From: Seison nebaliae
Taxonomy: Eukaryota; Rotifera; Pararotatoria; Seisonacea; Seisonidae
DNA length: 64,000 nt
Direction of reading: 5' to 3'
Assembly (NCBI GenBank): GCA_023231475.1
Contig: JALJEE010003089.1
Location: forward strand, 1-64,000
How positions within the stretch are numbered: position 1 is the stretch's first letter; every line of letters starts with the position of its first letter. The notes beneath the pieces were generated by a model. It searched no databases and had not been told where the DNA came from. It worked only from the letters and a program-made list of their open reading frames with translations. Position numbers and translations under genes: made by a program. Below are positions 21,049 to 35,646 of this stretch, one piece after another.

Positions 21049-23129
21049 CTTATCATTTAGTTGAATGGACTTGCCATTATAAATCGACAAAATGTATTCA
21101 TTTCTCATTTACCTAGATTGAATTACTTGTTACTGATCTGGCACAAATTACTAATGAAATGCGTCGAAGTGATTCAATTTCAAGTTGATAAGACTCTTAA
21201 CTCTTTTTTCAATATTTCAATAAATTATATTTATTCATCCTTCTACAACTTCTTTTCTATTTCTATTTCATATCTATTTAGAATCTTATTTATTCATCAT
21301 AATATTTCATGTTCATATAAGTCAAATAACCTTCTCAACTTGTCATGTTATTATCAGTTATTTCATATATCATATCATATATATCATATAGTTCATTCAG
21401 TTAATCTTCTAAACTTATCTAATATTTAGTAAATGAATTTCGCCTTAACAATATTGAAAAACATATATCTTCTCTTAATATCATTTAAATCGAAATGTAA
21501 ACAAACTATTTTAGTTTTCTTAATCTTTTCCGCATGATCGAATTTAAATAAACTTTCTCTAATTTATTCATAAACATGGACAATGAGCAATGAAGAAGAA
21601 ACATGAAAAATAAAAAGTTAGGTAGAGATAGAGACTCATTTGTAAAAAGTCCAGAAGTGACAATTAATTTTTGGATTATACGAGAAAAGTAAAAATGAGT
21701 CATATTTAATTTTAGGTCATTAAGCATTTCTACCGCCAATTTGATTGGCTGAAAACAAGTTTTTTTTTCAATTCCAAATTCAAATTCTTTCCAATTTAAA
21801 CGTTCTCTTATACAGTCGTTTACAGATCGTGTTGATTGAGGGAGAGCTTCAAATTTTAAATGATTCATTGAAAATCTACCAATCGACTCGTTATATATGA
21901 TAATGTAGTCCCTCTATAAAGTTTTTTTGAGAACAATTCAGTATTCTTCCAGGAGATTTCCTGCATGGAAGTCGCAATGGGAGTGCTCTCACAATCCAGA
22001 ATCCAGAATCCAGAATCCAGAATCTAGCCAAGATTGAACGCTCAATGTTAAGCGGAGGTATTGTATTTTATATTTAATTGGGTTAGTATTTTATTTTCAT
22101 TTTCATTTTATTAATCGTCTCCAGTCAGGAACAATATAATTTCAATTTATCTGGAAACTTATGACTCAGATACAAAAATTTATGGTCTGCCATAAAATAT
22201 TCGTACTTTCTCCTACTCCAAGATTTCAATAAGATCTCTTATTCTTACTTTCTTTATTCAAATAAACGTGTGTATTTTAAATATTTCCTTTTCACCAACT
22301 ATATTGATGGATCATTTAATTGGAACAAATGTTTTTTTCACCTATTTCCCACCTTACTATTTTCTTTTCCAATTCTTTAATAAAAATATTCAAATAATTT
22401 TACATTTCTTCATTTAATAAACATTCTTCATTTAACATTTCTTCTTGAAAGACTTGAAAGCTATTCTGATAAAATAAAATTTCTTCTTTTAATCAAAAGT
22501 TTTTTGATTAAAATTAAATATCTTCTTTTATTCAAAAGTTTTTTGGTTAAAATAGAATTTCTTCTTAAAATTGATTTTGGAGAATAATAAATTTTCGTCT
22601 TCTGCATTTCCTTTTTATTGCTATTTTTTCTCTTTATGGTTCCAAATGGAAAGTTGATATGTGTAGAGTAATGTCGTGTATATGAGAGTAGGAATTTTGT
22701 GCGAAAGAAGAAATCAATTTTGAAAGAAACATTGCAGAGTTACGGATTCGTTACGTCCATTGGAAAAGAGAGAAATAATTTATAATGAATGAAAGAAATT
22801 TCTGATATTGAGCGAAGTTGTTGTGAGGTATATGAAGAAAGCGACATAATTCCTCTTGTTTCCTTTCACTGAAATTTAGTGTTAAAGGAATTCGTTAAAA
22901 TTTTTGTATTTCCCTAAAATTTCGTCGGTCGAATTCGTCGTTAGAATTGAAGGAGATGATAACAAACGATTGAGTTGTTGTTTGGAAAAGACCTAGCAAA
23001 AACGAAGAAATTAGTTAACGTAAAAAAATTAATGATAATTTCATCATATGTGATAAATTAAGTTTTGTTTGTATCGTTTGTTGTCTATATAAAGAATGGT
23101 GAGATGATTCGGATGGATACGAGGACGAA
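21049..23129. other. Intergenic between CCDC42 and the NBEAL-type gene
   Basis: AT-rich, with TATC/CATA simple repeats near 21365-21395. The minus-strand frame at 21506-21868 (120 codons) has no recognisable domain and I do not call it. Possible non-coding or early coding exons of the NBEAL gene could lie in the last few hundred bases. Confidence 0.4.
21993..22023 (+). repeat. AATCCAG heptamer, four tandem copies
   Basis: Four perfect head-to-tail copies of a 7-bp unit plus a partial one. Microsatellite. Confidence 0.9.
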
Positions 23130-26100
23130 ATGGAGAAAAAATTGTTTATTTATCAAATTTATGAGAAGTTGCGTCATCAGTTGGATGAAGAATTTGAAGA
23201 GACTGTTATCTCCAAAAAAGAGGAATTGTATGAATTATTGAAAAGTCGATTATTCTATCTCTTCCATCTCTACTTGGAGATTGGAAGTGAATTGAAATTG
23301 AATGAAAATAATCGAAAAATTCCATATTATTATGTTAATTTCAATTCGAAGAAATCATGTGATGCAAACAAAAATGTTATGGATTGGAATGAAATTATCA
23401 TCATAAACAGATATCATGAATATGATGAGGAGAAGATGGTTTGGGAAGGGAATTTACATGGAAATCTTAACGACATTTCCACCATCAGTCAAGTGATTGT
23501 GAAGATTTTATTTGAAAAATTTCGTCAATTTATTAATGAAAAGTTTTCTTTTTCCTTCTCAATTGAATCATTGAATTTCATAAATTCTAATTTTTTCAAA
23601 GTCAATTGGAGAATGGTGATTATGATAAATTGATTGAAATTCTTCGAATTGTGAAACGTCTGTTGGAATTACTCATTTTCTATGTTCGTTTTTCTTTATT
23701 TCAATTAATTTGTAAACAAAACTTTTTTTTTTGTCATTCCCATTAATCATTTGTTAGTCCAATATTCTTCCACATGAAGAGATGTCGCTGGTAATGTATG
23801 AGAGTTGCTTGATGGAATTTAAATGGTTAATAAAGAAATTAATAGAATATTCATCCTTCAAGTTCATTTATTATTCTCTTCTTTTTTTTGTCATTGTTGA
23901 ATATTGAAAGGAATCGATCATCTATCGAAATAGTGAAAGAAATTGGAATTATATCGAATTTGTTAGTGGTGAGTAAAACGTGGAATTTCGAAGAAGTCAA
24001 ATGGAATAATTTCGAGATAAGATTTCTCATTTTCATCGATCATATTTATCGAGAAGGAAACGGTATTAATATCAATCATAATAAGAATTTTTGGAAAAAA
24101 ATAAATTTATTAGATTTTGATCGAATCGTCCAAATGGATACGACAATTGTGGATTGTAGTAAATATGAACTTTATACGAAATATCTTCAACGAATTCATG
24201 AAAGTAAATCATTCGATATTTATAAATCATCGACGATCGATGTGATTGAAGTGATATTGAAGAATTTGGATGAGAATATTGATCGATATAAATTGAAAGG
24301 AAATCGATTAAATATCGTTATGATTATCGATTCATTAATCGAAATTCTTTCCTCAATTGAAGAGAATGCATCTCTCAGATTCTCGTTCGTCAAATGTGGA
24401 TTATTCGAACGATTATTAAGAATTCTAACTGAATCAAATCGATTCGAATCGAATCATTCGAATGAAATCGAATTAATTAATTTAAAAATCAATTGTCAAT
24501 CAGATGATAATCATCCAAATCATATGATCTCACAATATTCTCACATATTTCCCAATATCAATCTCATTTCTTATATTCGCAGTCGTGTTATGACATTGAT
24601 TGTTCAATTAATGGAAAATTTAGAGAATGTGAAAGACATCTTCCTCCTCTCCACTACTTATGATGAATTTATACAAAATTTTTTCTCCATCGATCAATCG
24701 GAACATCAAACCATTTCCATCTTATCATCAATTCATACAATTGAATTTATTATTGAGAAGAATATTTTGATGGATGTCTTGAAAGAAATGAAAGAATTCT
24801 CATTCACTTCATTTCTCCATCATTTATTCGATAACGATTCCATCAATCTTCGATTAGAACATCGACATTATCGATCATTGATCAATACTTACAAATATTT
24901 CATACCAACTCTATTCCAACATCTTCATTTGCAGAAATCAAATAAAGAAATCTTTCATTATCTTCTCCAATCTCTCATTCGATTATCGCCATTCCTTCAC
25001 GATAATTTCGATGAAATAAATCCTATTTCTTTCCATGAGACTAGACTACAAGAAATGAATTCGATTTTTAACGATCAACTCATCTATTGGATGAATCATT
25101 CATTATTGATTAATGATCTCATGGAATTATTCATACTTTTTCAACTATTCAAATATTCTCTACGACGATATTGTCGATTAATCGATATCGATTATTTTTT
25201 CAATATCATTTCATGGAATAATTTATTAACTAATTTAGATCATTCTCATCATCATGTCAATCATCCTCATCAACGATATTCATCATCATCTTCATCGAAT
25301 GAAAATAATGAAAACTTCTCAATTCTCAATCAAAAGTTTCAAGAGATGATCGACACATTTCGTAATTGGAATGGAACTGCAAATGAATTAATCGAAAATA
25401 ATCAGCTACAATTATTCCTCGTCATTGAAATGATATTTGATTTATTGAAATTTTCGAAAAAGTTATCCGATATCGAATTACCATCTCAAACGAATCAACA
25501 AATGGATGCAAGTTCGTTATCGAATGGTTCATTTATCGATATCGATTCCGATTCGAATAATATTCAAAGGAAATTTCTTTTGAAAAAATTCTTTAATTTC
25601 CATTCGGATAATTTCGATTTAGAATTATCTCAACAAAAATTTCCATCATCATCTCTACCAATTTCATGTTTGTTATGGATGTGTCTATCACCGGAGAACG
25701 AACTGGAATCGAATCAACAAATTTATTCAATATATTCCATTGATCAATCGACCACGATCGATGTGATTATATCGATGGAATGTGAATTAATTCTAATTAT
25801 TAAAACGAATAATGACATTTCCAATAAGAATTGTGGGAAGATACCGTTGGACGGATATTGGCATCAATTAGTTGTGGTGCACACACCATCGAAACGACCG
25901 TTTGGATTCTCTTCGAAATTATTTGTTTATTTCGATATGAATCTATTAATGAAATGTTCATTCGTTTATCCGAATTTTTCGAATCAACCAATTTCTGGCG
26001 TTATCGGACGTCCGATAACTGTCGATTCGATTCAAATACGAAATAAGAAACGTCTCTCGTTTAATGCGACGCACAATTTCTCATCATCACGACTAACATC

Positions 26101-26843
26101 TGCTATATCGTCCTCTTCATTATCGTCGTCTTGTTCATCATCTACAACGACAACAACCACCAGTTCGAAATTGGGTAATGGTGACGGTTTGGGAAAGAAT
26201 TCATCATTTCCGTCCTCAATTCGTAATTTCCTTCAGAAGAAAATTCTACCGAGTAATAATGATGAAATAAATAATGAGAATTTATCAGATCGAACACATC
26301 TAAATGGATTTATTGGAAGTTTCCATTTGTTTCTCGATCAAATTTCTTGGGAGGATGTTCGGGCTTTGTACGAAATCGGACCGAACGACACTCCACTCCT
26401 CCTCCAATATCAGTCGTCATTTCTTGCAAATTTCAATTTGAAAGGAATGAACAATCATCATAAAACGAATGAGAGTGACTTGATTCGATATTCCCAATTG
26501 TCACAAGTGAATTTTCCGTTAATTCTCCAGGTTGGAACAAGACGGAATCAATCCATCAGTCTCGAATGTATCGATCGAATGGCGAAATTGACGAACCATC
26601 TTTTCATTTCCATCGATGCTCATTCGTTTGATGGTAAGAAAATTATTAATTATTCCTTATATACCAATTCAACGTATTATGATTGTAATATGAAGATTCA
26701 TGAGGATGAAATGATCGACGAACATCTGGCGAGATATTTGAAGATGATTCTTCTTTCTTTGACTTCTTATTCGATTAAATGTGAAAATTTGATAGAAAAC
26801 TTAAATTCCATTCAAGTTTATCTCTCCCATTTCATTCACTGTT

Positions 26844-26874
<31 letters not shown>

Positions 26875-29800
26875 CGATGATTATGAAGATGATGATGATG
26901 ATTTACCATTTAATATGGTAAATCGATTATTGAAGATTATTTATTTTATTTTATCGATGGATAACGAAAATTTATTAGAAATGATCATCAATTTAAATTT
27001 CATTCAACAACTATCATTCATCTTTTTCAATTTGCAAGACATTCCATTCAATGTGAGAACAATTGAGATTTTGAAGGATTTAATACGTTTAACTTCACCA
27101 TCTGAAACGGTGCGGAGAGGAAAGAAATCGTTAATTTATTTCGATTTAATTGATTATTTCATATTCAATCCATTCATCTTCATTCAACTCTTCCAATATG
27201 AACAATTCCAATTAATGGTAAACGAGAATATTCCATTGAGAATGGAACGATTCAAAGATACGAATTCCTTTCTTTTCGCTTTCCTTTATCCAATAGTTGT
27301 GGCTGATATGAGATATGAAATGGAATTCCAAAAACAATTAATTATCATTCCACAAATCTCGAAAATTATTCAAACACATATGAGCCATTTATATCATTTT
27401 AATATTCTTCTACAAATCATCACGTCGACTCGATCCATTTTCACTTCTCAATTATTCACCTCCATCATTCTACTCCAACTCAATTCATATCAATTGGAGT
27501 CGAAAGATCTTCTCCTTCAATTTATCGATGAAGATCGAATCGTAGCAATTTATGATTTGATGCGATTATCCATGAGAACGTTCAACGATGAAATTTTATT
27601 GATATTATTGAAAATATTAACTATCTTAATTTCAAACGTGAATGATGACGATCGATTGATCAATATCATCTATTTGAGAACGGATAGTGTTGTAGTGGAG
27701 ACATCGAAATTACCAAATGAAATATGTTTCCATAAAATCAATCGAAATCTTTTCCACATCATTTTACAATATTTCTATGAATCACATCGAATTCAAATAG
27801 TCAACGGGAAAATTGTTCATTTTCTGAGTGATGATCTTATGAAATTATTCATTAATTTCCTCCTAATGGATAAGGAGATGTATCTACTTGATAATATTTA
27901 TTTCCTCTTTGAATTGAACATAAATTCTACTCCAACAATTCGCTCTTATATCTTGGAACAATTGGGAATGATTGTGGATTCGATGGAGAACTTCCCAATA
28001 ATCGATAACGATTTCATTCTCTTATTCTCTCATCTTATCAACAATAGTTCGATGAAGATTGATAAGAAATATTTCTTCTTAATATTCAATCAACTCGACT
28101 CATTTCAATGGAGTTATCTCATTCATTTGTTATCGGAACAATCGATAATCGATAATCAATCAATTCTTTTAATGAATTTAATGGAATTGTCTTTTAAAGA
28201 ATTAATGAAAGGAAATGACGTTTCTCCACCTCAAATCATTTCTCAATATATTATATTACTCATCGATTTGTATGAGAAGAGTTCGATAAAATTTAATGAA
28301 TTTCAATCATTTCTCCAATTATTGATCAATCGATCGATGTTCGAAAAGGAGAATGATATTTTCCATTTAATTCATTTAATTCAACGCATTTTCCACAACG
28401 AGAACATTCCACTCAATCACAACGAATCTCTCACTTATCAAATGGATAATATTCAAATCGATTTGAAGAATATCAATATCGATTATCAGAAATTATTGAC
28501 ATTTTTCTTATATGATCAATCGATCAATTTAGAAGAGAATATACATGAATCATATATGAAATGTATGAAGAATTTATCGAATGAATTAAATGAATTATTT
28601 CAGAAATCATCACCCAAATCTTTCCATCGGAAGAAAATGTTCACTGAGAAGATTGTTTTGAATATGAATTCCATGAAAACTGATTTCCATCATAACTTAA
28701 CCAACTTTACGGAATATTTGTTGTTGTGTCGACAGAAATCTTTCTCACTTTATCTCCATCTCATTCATGAACAATATCATTCATTAGAATTGGATAAGAG
28801 GAAATTGTTGGAATTGAAAAATAAAGAATTTATTGAGAAACCAAATATCGATAAATCACTTGATCGTCATCAATTATTTTCGAATAATATTCATAATTTG
28901 AAACATTTATTTAGAATTTGTGTATCGTTTCTTTTCAATGACGATCATTATAAATTGGATCTCGTCAATCAGACTGATTATTCATTGAGAGTGAATCTCA
29001 TTCCAAATTATCGATATCATAATTATGAGAGGGCTGCTGGTGAGAGAGACAATTATGGAAATTGTTCAACTGATTTGGTGGAGGAAGAGAATCAGATGAA
29101 GAATTCTCGATTAGAATCCATTATAGAACTGTTGCAACAAACTTCGAAAAATAAATCGAATCTTCTTCAATCAACAAAATCTGAAACGAAATCCATCAGC
29201 GATATGTTTGATGATTTGTCAATAATTCTCAATAATCAATTGACGTCGTCAACATCACCAGTTGGTGATCATATTCGAAGAAATCATAAACTCCAAATGT
29301 TCCATCCAGCCTATTATCGGACGAATACTTTACGATCGATATCGATCCATCCGAATTATCAAGAAGATTCTTCCGATCAAATTAAGAAGAAATTTCATGA
29401 ACATCGTCGCAATTTCTCCCATCATCAATCTGATCAACATGGATATACTTTACATGATCATCATCCATCGAGAAAAAATGAAATAATCAGAAATTATTCA
29501 CAAATGATGGAAACACAACGAAATAATAACGAGATAATGGACGAAGCATTTATTCATCTTTTCAATCGATATATTGATATGCAACAATCACAATTCTTTT
29601 CCATTTATCGTACGAATAATCGGAATCATTTCTTCGATGTTCTTCCCAATACATCAACCACATTATTATCATCATCATCATCATCATCATCATTATCGTC
29701 ATCATCCGATTTACATCGAAAATCGATTGATGATAATCCGTTGACTACTCATGACGTTGTTGGTCGTGAGAATGATGATGATGATGAATTTGAATTGAAA

Positions 29801-32653
29801 CAATTAAATTCGGAAGATATTCGATTTTATGAATTTGATGTAAATTGGATTCGAACAAATGTGGAATGTTCAGGAATATTATTAGTAACAGATTATCATC
29901 TTCATTTCTATGCCAATTCCTCCTCCTTCACTCAACATTTCCTCAACAATTATTGGGATATCGATAAAAACGAGAAAGATGTGATGATCCTAACAAATCA
30001 TTTAGAAAAGAAGAAGAAAAAAGAATCGTCGATAGATTTTATCGATTTCTTTCGTCAAATTCCTTATTGTTTCTTAAATGAACAAGAAGATGAATTACAT
30101 TTTATTCTTTCATTAACTCAAATTAGATCAGTTTTCCCTCGTCGATATACGTTAGAGAAGAAGGCGATCGAAATATTCCTCATCGATAATCGATCATTCT
30201 TCCTCAATGTGGGTGAACAAACGAAATGGTTAAATCATTTGAATCTCTCAAAGAATGTTGGAACGAATCCATTTAAAGGAATCACTACCGATTGGTGTAA
30301 TGGACATTTGACAAATTTTGAATATTTAATGTTGGTCAATATGCGAAGTGGAAGAAGTAATAATGATTTATCTCAATATTACATATTTCCTTGGGTGATT
30401 TCGTCATTCAAATCTTCGAATTCTGATGATACTCGAATCACTTACAGGAATTTAGGATATCCCATCGGAGCATTAGATGAAGAGACGAGAGAGAATTTAA
30501 GAAAGAAATATGACATGTTTCATGATCCATCAGGCACTATTCAAAAATTCCATCATGGCTCTCATTATTCCAATCCGGCATGTGTCATCCATTATCTGAT
30601 GAGAATGGAACCGTTTACTGGTTTGCACGTTGCTTTACAGAATGGACGATTTGATGTGGCTGATCGTCAATTCTATTCGATCGAACAAAGTATTGACGGA
30701 ATTTTAACTCATCCAACTGATGCAAAGGAATTAATTCCAGAATTTTATTATTTTCCTGAATTCCTTCGCAATCTCAATAATCTCAAATTGGGCATGTTAC
30801 AAAATCGATCGATGGAATTGAATGACGTCATTCTACCGTCATGGTGTAATTCATCCACTGAATTATTCGTTCAACAACATCGTCAATGGTTAGATAGTGA
30901 TATTGTGAGGAAACATCTACCGAAATGGATGGATTTAATTTTCGGTTATAAACAATCTGGTCAATTGGCCATTGACGCTCTCAACGTATATATGTATTAT
31001 TCGTATGAGAATAATATCGATCTCGATTCTATCGATTCTCTAATCACCAGAAACTCGTTAAAATTGATGATTAATCAATTTGGACAGATTCCTGAGAAAA
31101 TCTTCACTAAACGACATCCTTCCTCATTTGAAAATATTTCTCATACCATCATCACGACGGAAAAGAGGAAAATGTATGAAATCATCTTATCGTCACATCC
31201 AATCATCTGGTTTTTGTTAGTGGAAACAGGACTGTCATATAACAGGAAATTCTCTTCGAATAATTCTTCATTAAATCTCGTTCCGATTACACCGATGGCT
31301 AATACCGTCACACCCACCAAACTAATGACGACATTCACATTCCATTCGACTTCTCCCTCTAATAAACTATTAACGATAAATGACTCATTCTTATTCGGTT
31401 GTCATGATTGGCATTTATATAAAGGTGGAATCTCATCCAAATTTGAATTTAATCCAATGCCATCAACACGAATGCACCAACTACCAATCAACAACAACAA
31501 CAACAAAAATTCAATGGAGAAAATTTTTGAATATTCTCACAAATTTCAATTGTTGTACGTGGGAGGATATTGGGATAGTTCGATTCGAATATTTCATCTC
31601 AATGAACAGAAACAATTAAAATTTCAATCATCTGTTCGTCGATTACATAATCATTCGATTAACGTGATCAAATTGAGTGAATGTGAACAATATTTGTTGA
31701 CTGGTGATCGATCGGGAACAATTGTTTTTTGGAAACAAACTCAACATTCTAATGATTTATTTTTAACGATGAATGAAGACGAATTCATCTCACAACAATT
31801 TTTCTCAACTTCTCTCAAATTTCCTTCGTCATCATCAACCTCTTCAATCACTTCCAATTCGACCACTAATACCATCACCAATACCATCAGACATAAAACT
31901 TTATCATTAATTAATTCAACAGACAACATCCTTCAAACATATTCATCTATCGGTAATTATGGTGTTTTGGCAACGATGCCAATTCCCATTTATGTCATTC
32001 ATCGACATAAATCTCAAATCACTTCATTACTTCTCATTTCTTCTATTAAACTCATCATATCAGGTGACATCAATGGAAATGTTTATATTCATCGATTGAA
32101 TGATGGTTCACTCATCTCTCATATCCGAATGAAAAGTGATGCAATTATTAAGAATCGAATGGAATTAGAAGAAATTGATGATTTTAATTCTCCCGTTCAA
32201 TTCATTAAATATTCCGGTGAACGACATCTCGTTTTCTATACGAGAAATTGTTTCAAGAAAAATAACTTAAAACTTCATCTTCTCATTGTGCGAACGATTA
32301 ATGGAGAAATTATCAGTAGTCGTTTAACTAAATATCTTCTCAACGACATCGTCCTTTCTACAACTAATCATCTAATATCTTTAACGAATTGTGGAAAAAT
32401 CATATTCCACGATTTGATAACGTTAATTTACTTTACTCCCATTCTCTCAATCATCTCCATTTGTTTTTCTCTTATATTTTCTCTTGTTAGATTAAACACA
32501 ATGAAAAAGTGGAACATTTTCAATCGATCTCCCAATACTCGAATTATGGAGAAATTACAATTATCGAAGAACGAGAAATATTTGTTAGTCATTTTGAACG
32601 ATGGGAAAGGAATCATCATCACAACCGATGAGGAGAGTAACGAACAAAAATAA
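23130..32653 (+). CDS. Neurobeachin-like (NBEAL1/2-type) BEACH-WD40 protein
   Basis: Exons 23130-23542, 23602-23683, 23758-23861 and 23911-32653, all in frame across GT-AG introns (59, 74 and 49 nt); 3113 residues. The last exon alone is 8.7 kb. BEACH proteins are scaffolds of vesicle traffic and granule formation. Domain order: helical/ARM region; concanavalin-like lectin module (about 783-1020, with DGYWHQLVVVH); more helical repeats; PH-BEACH (about 2168-2310); BEACH (about 2322-2600); WD40 repeats to the end. In the BEACH domain, DPSGTIQKFHHGSHYSN, LHVALQNGRFDVADRQF and WMDLIFGYKQ match the NBEAL group better than NBEA, LRBA, LYST or WDFY3. It is somewhat longer than human NBEAL2 (about 2750) because of Asn, Ser and Asp runs. 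The start is uncertain: codons before ATG 23130 (GYEDE) are open back to about 23103, and an upstream exon may exist. Confidence 0.93.
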
Positions 32654-32828
32654 TCACAACGAAAATTTCCAAATGAAAATTTACCATAAACATTTTTCAC
32701 AGTCAACTTATTGAAAGAAATAAAATTCGATTTTGAAACAGTTATTGAAAAAAAATTTATTTAAAAAAGAAAATTCAAATAGAAAATTTATAGGATAAAA
32801 AAAATTTCGATTAGAAAATTTATTTATA

Positions 32829-33473
32829 TTAATAGATCGTATGAGAATAATAATAATTTGTAGAAATAAAATAATTCCAAATTTTATCATTCGATTTTAT
32901 TAGTGGAAATAATTCTGTTAAATTAACTTCATTTCCATTTCGATGACGATTATAAATATAAGCATAATTTAAAAATAGTTTTAATCGTTCAGAATATCTA
33001 GGATCATCCCAAATATAAGTGAAATGTGTCCAGTAACTTTCTTCACTTAAACAATCTTTCCATTCGTCCATTTGTTGACGACAATCATTCGAACAGAAAG
33101 AAATTTTATATTCCATTTCATTGATCAATTCGTCATGTTTTGAACGATTATTGATTTCATTTAATCGAACAATAAATTTCATTCCACCATATTTCTTCTT
33201 TTTTATTCTCCTCCAGCACAACACATTCCCACACAATTCCGATAAATAACGTTCCTCCACTATCTGCAAAAGATGTCGCTTCTCTAATCCTTCCGAATAT
33301 CGTTCTATATCTGATTTCGTTATATTCTCCTCAAATATGAAATGTCTTATGATCCACAGGAGACATTTGTCCACCAACTTCCTCAAAACAACTTTGTCCT
33401 CCCCATTCAAACGACGTTTCGGATTATTCAATTGAATTTTATTTTCGAAATTTCTCGAAAGACAATCGGACAT
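32829..33473 (-). CDS. RPAP2: RPAP2/Rtr1-family RNA polymerase II CTD phosphatase
   Basis: 214 residues from ATG 33473; the frame is open 26 codons further upstream, but ATG 33473 (MSDCLSRN) gives the usual layout. The Rtr1/RPAP2 zinc-binding domain is clear: a helical lead-in with EENITKSDIERYSEGL, then IVEERYLSELCGNVLC, and SFCSNDCRQQ. The four zinc ligands are C81, C86, C127 and C131. The spacing of the two pairs is longer than in the human protein because of an insertion (EINNRSKHDELINEM). RPAP2 removes Ser5 phosphates from the Pol II CTD and helps polymerase assembly and import. The protein is short; the long C-terminal extension of vertebrate RPAP2 is absent, as in yeast Rtr1. Its stop lies about 175 bp from the convergent NBEAL-type stop. 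Confidence 0.85.
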   Translation of the reverse strand: MSDCLSRNFENKIQLNNPKRRLNGEDKVVLRKLVDKCLLWIIRHFIFEENITKSDIERYSEGLEKRHLLQIVEERYLSELCGNVLCWRRIKKKKYGGMKFIVRLNEINNRSKHDELINEMEYKISFCSNDCRQQMDEWKDCLSEESYWTHFTYIWDDPRYSERLKLFLNYAYIYNRHRNGNEVNLTELFPLIKSNDKIWNYFISTNYYYSHTIY

Positions 33474-33812
33474 GTTTTCTGTTCGAAAACAATATTTCCC
33501 CCAAACTACTTTCCGAATGTGCAAAAATTTCACAATTTCACAAAAACACAAAAATTGAATTGTTTATGAAAAACATTGAAATTCTTGATTCTATTTCAAT
33601 AAATTGATGAAATGAAAAGACAATTCACAATTTGAGATTGGAAAGAAAAGAAATTAAATTGTATTAAATTAAGCTAAAAATTTTAAGATGGAAATATTTC
33701 AAATGAAAATAAAAATTAAAAAAATATAAGAAAATTTGAAAATGTTCCGTTAACCGTCAGTCATCCAAAAACGTCATTTTCCGACTTTATTATCTCGTCA
33801 TCAATCGTAACA
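33474..33812. other. Bidirectional promoter region
   Basis: 339 bp between the start of RPAP2 (-) and the start of the helical-protein gene (+). An AACGTCATTTTCC word lies near 33769. No other motif can be supported. Confidence 0.35.
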
Positions 33813-35646
33813 ATGCAGAATATTAATGACATCTCTGAAAAGAATTTTATAAATCAAATTGGAAATTTGATTGTTGCGAGAAGTAAATATACTATTTCAA
33901 TTTATTTAATTGTCTCAAATAGAACAATTATGCAGAGAATAAATCTGTGTAATTATTTCAGAATTGTGTAAGCTACATTAAATTTTTTTTCTGGAAATAA
34001 AATTTTAAAAAAATGATTCAAATTTTTTTCATTGAAACAACTATTTGATTTGTTTCCCACGTCTTTCCAATTTCTTTTCTTAGATTCCTCACTTCTCCCT
34101 AGACGATATTTGGGACGGTGTTTCCAATAACATTATTTAGGGAAGGAGATCTCAGAAGTTTCTCTTCTGCGAACCTTCAATTTGGTGATTCAATTTAACA
34201 CAAATCAAACAGTTCCTTCGTTATTCGATTGAAGAAAAAGTAATTAAATTTTTTTTAGATAAGAATCCACTCATCACCAAAACGAATAGTGTGAGTGAAT
34301 TCATAAATTTCGATTGAATTGAAAACATAGAAGAGTAATCGAATAAATTGGTGAGGAAAATTCCTCTCACAATTCTTGTTCGACGTGAAGAAGAACGTGG
34401 AAAATATCAAAGATAATTTTATTGCAATTCCTTCTCGACAAAAATTTCTCTACTGCTTCTCTATTACTCATGTATAATTCGAGTCCAACTTTAGGACTGG
34501 TGACATTAGAAGAGTCAGAACCATCAGGTATTACTCAATATCAGAATTTAAGAGAATATAGAAGTCGTGAAAAGAAGATGGTATGTCATGTGGTGAAGAT
34601 GTTGGAGAATGCATTTGACTTATTCATTCGGAATCAATGTAACGAAACGGTGGTAAATGATACCATCAAAACATTATTGAGAGTTTCGGCGAAGAGTCTG
34701 GCGAGAAGTAATCGATTATTGGAAGAGATTCCCAGTATTTTTGGACGACCGTTTAGTTTGTTAGCTGAAATAGTTAATGGTCGTCGGAAAGTGTCAACGG
34801 TTTTCGTTACAGTTCTCTTACAATTATGTTCAGCAATTATCAAAAGAAATAGTTGTTTCGCTTATGCACATCTCCAGAAACATTCGATAGAAATGATGTT
34901 TTTCATGAAAATGCTTTTTCGACCTCAGAAACGACAAAATTGTTTATTACCAAATACTTATCGGAATGATTTGGCTAATCATGCGTTGAAGATTGTTGTC
35001 GATTTTGCTGACATGCCACAGAGTAGTATAGCGATAGCGGAAGCTTTATCTAAAACAACATCGTTCGTTATTGATGATGAGAATTTGATTGAACATATTG
35101 ATATAATCCATTTACTTTCCGATCAATTATTATTACATCGAAGTTAATTATTTCATATTTCTCCAAATTTTATTCCATTCTCTCATATTAGTTAATTGTG
35201 GAATTCTCATCAAACTACTTGTACATGTTGCCCATTTGTTATGGACAAGATTGATAAGAGAGATCGAACAAGATGAATATGCATTCTTGTCACAGAGTCT
35301 CGTTCGTCTCTTCAATCGACTCTCCATTTTTATGAGATATATTTGTGACAGTGCCAAATGTAGTTCCATCGCTCAAGTCGAATTATACGACATGGAAACG
35401 CCGCAAAAATTCCACAAACAATTCCTCCAAATGGAAGCCACATTATTGCGAGTAAATGACAAATCGAAAGAATTCACCTCGTTATGTCGTCGATTACAAT
35501 ATTTGGTGGAGGAGTTATTGGAACAGAATCGACCGATCGCTGAAAAATTTGAGCGATATCTCTCCTATCTGGAAGAGATGAACGAACGTCAAATACTCGA
35601 TGCTACATTCATCAACTTTTTACCATCAACTCGATTGTCTTATTAA
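33813..35646 (+). CDS. Unrecognised alpha-helical protein, multi-exon
   Basis: The reliable part is exons 34413-35142 and 35192-35646, joined in phase 1 across a 49-nt intron. The join reads through HRINCGILIKLLVHVAHLLW with no frame break. Upstream, exons 34103-34184 and 34259-34290 fit in frame (encoding FREGDLRSFSSANLQF, then DKNPLITKTNS), with introns of 74 and 122 nt. A first exon 33813-33965 starting MQNINDISEKNF is possible. Total about 483 residues. The whole protein looks like stacked helices (HEAT/ARM-like) with no catalytic motif, signal peptide or membrane segment, and ends with a coiled-coil-like stretch (LCRRLQYLVEELLEQNRPI). I cannot name the family; a large scaffold such as an inner-ring nucleoporin is only one guess. 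The first two splice sites are weakly supported. Confidence 0.6.

Noticed and set aside
21506-21868. Minus-strand 120-codon ORF
   Set aside because: No domain, and composition typical of chance frames in AT-rich DNA.
26844-26875. CAA array as a possible CRISPR or satellite
   Set aside because: It encodes an in-frame Asn run in the NBEAL-type protein; likewise the GAT (37971-38007), ATC (29666-29693) and AAC (10252-10273) runs are coding microsatellites.
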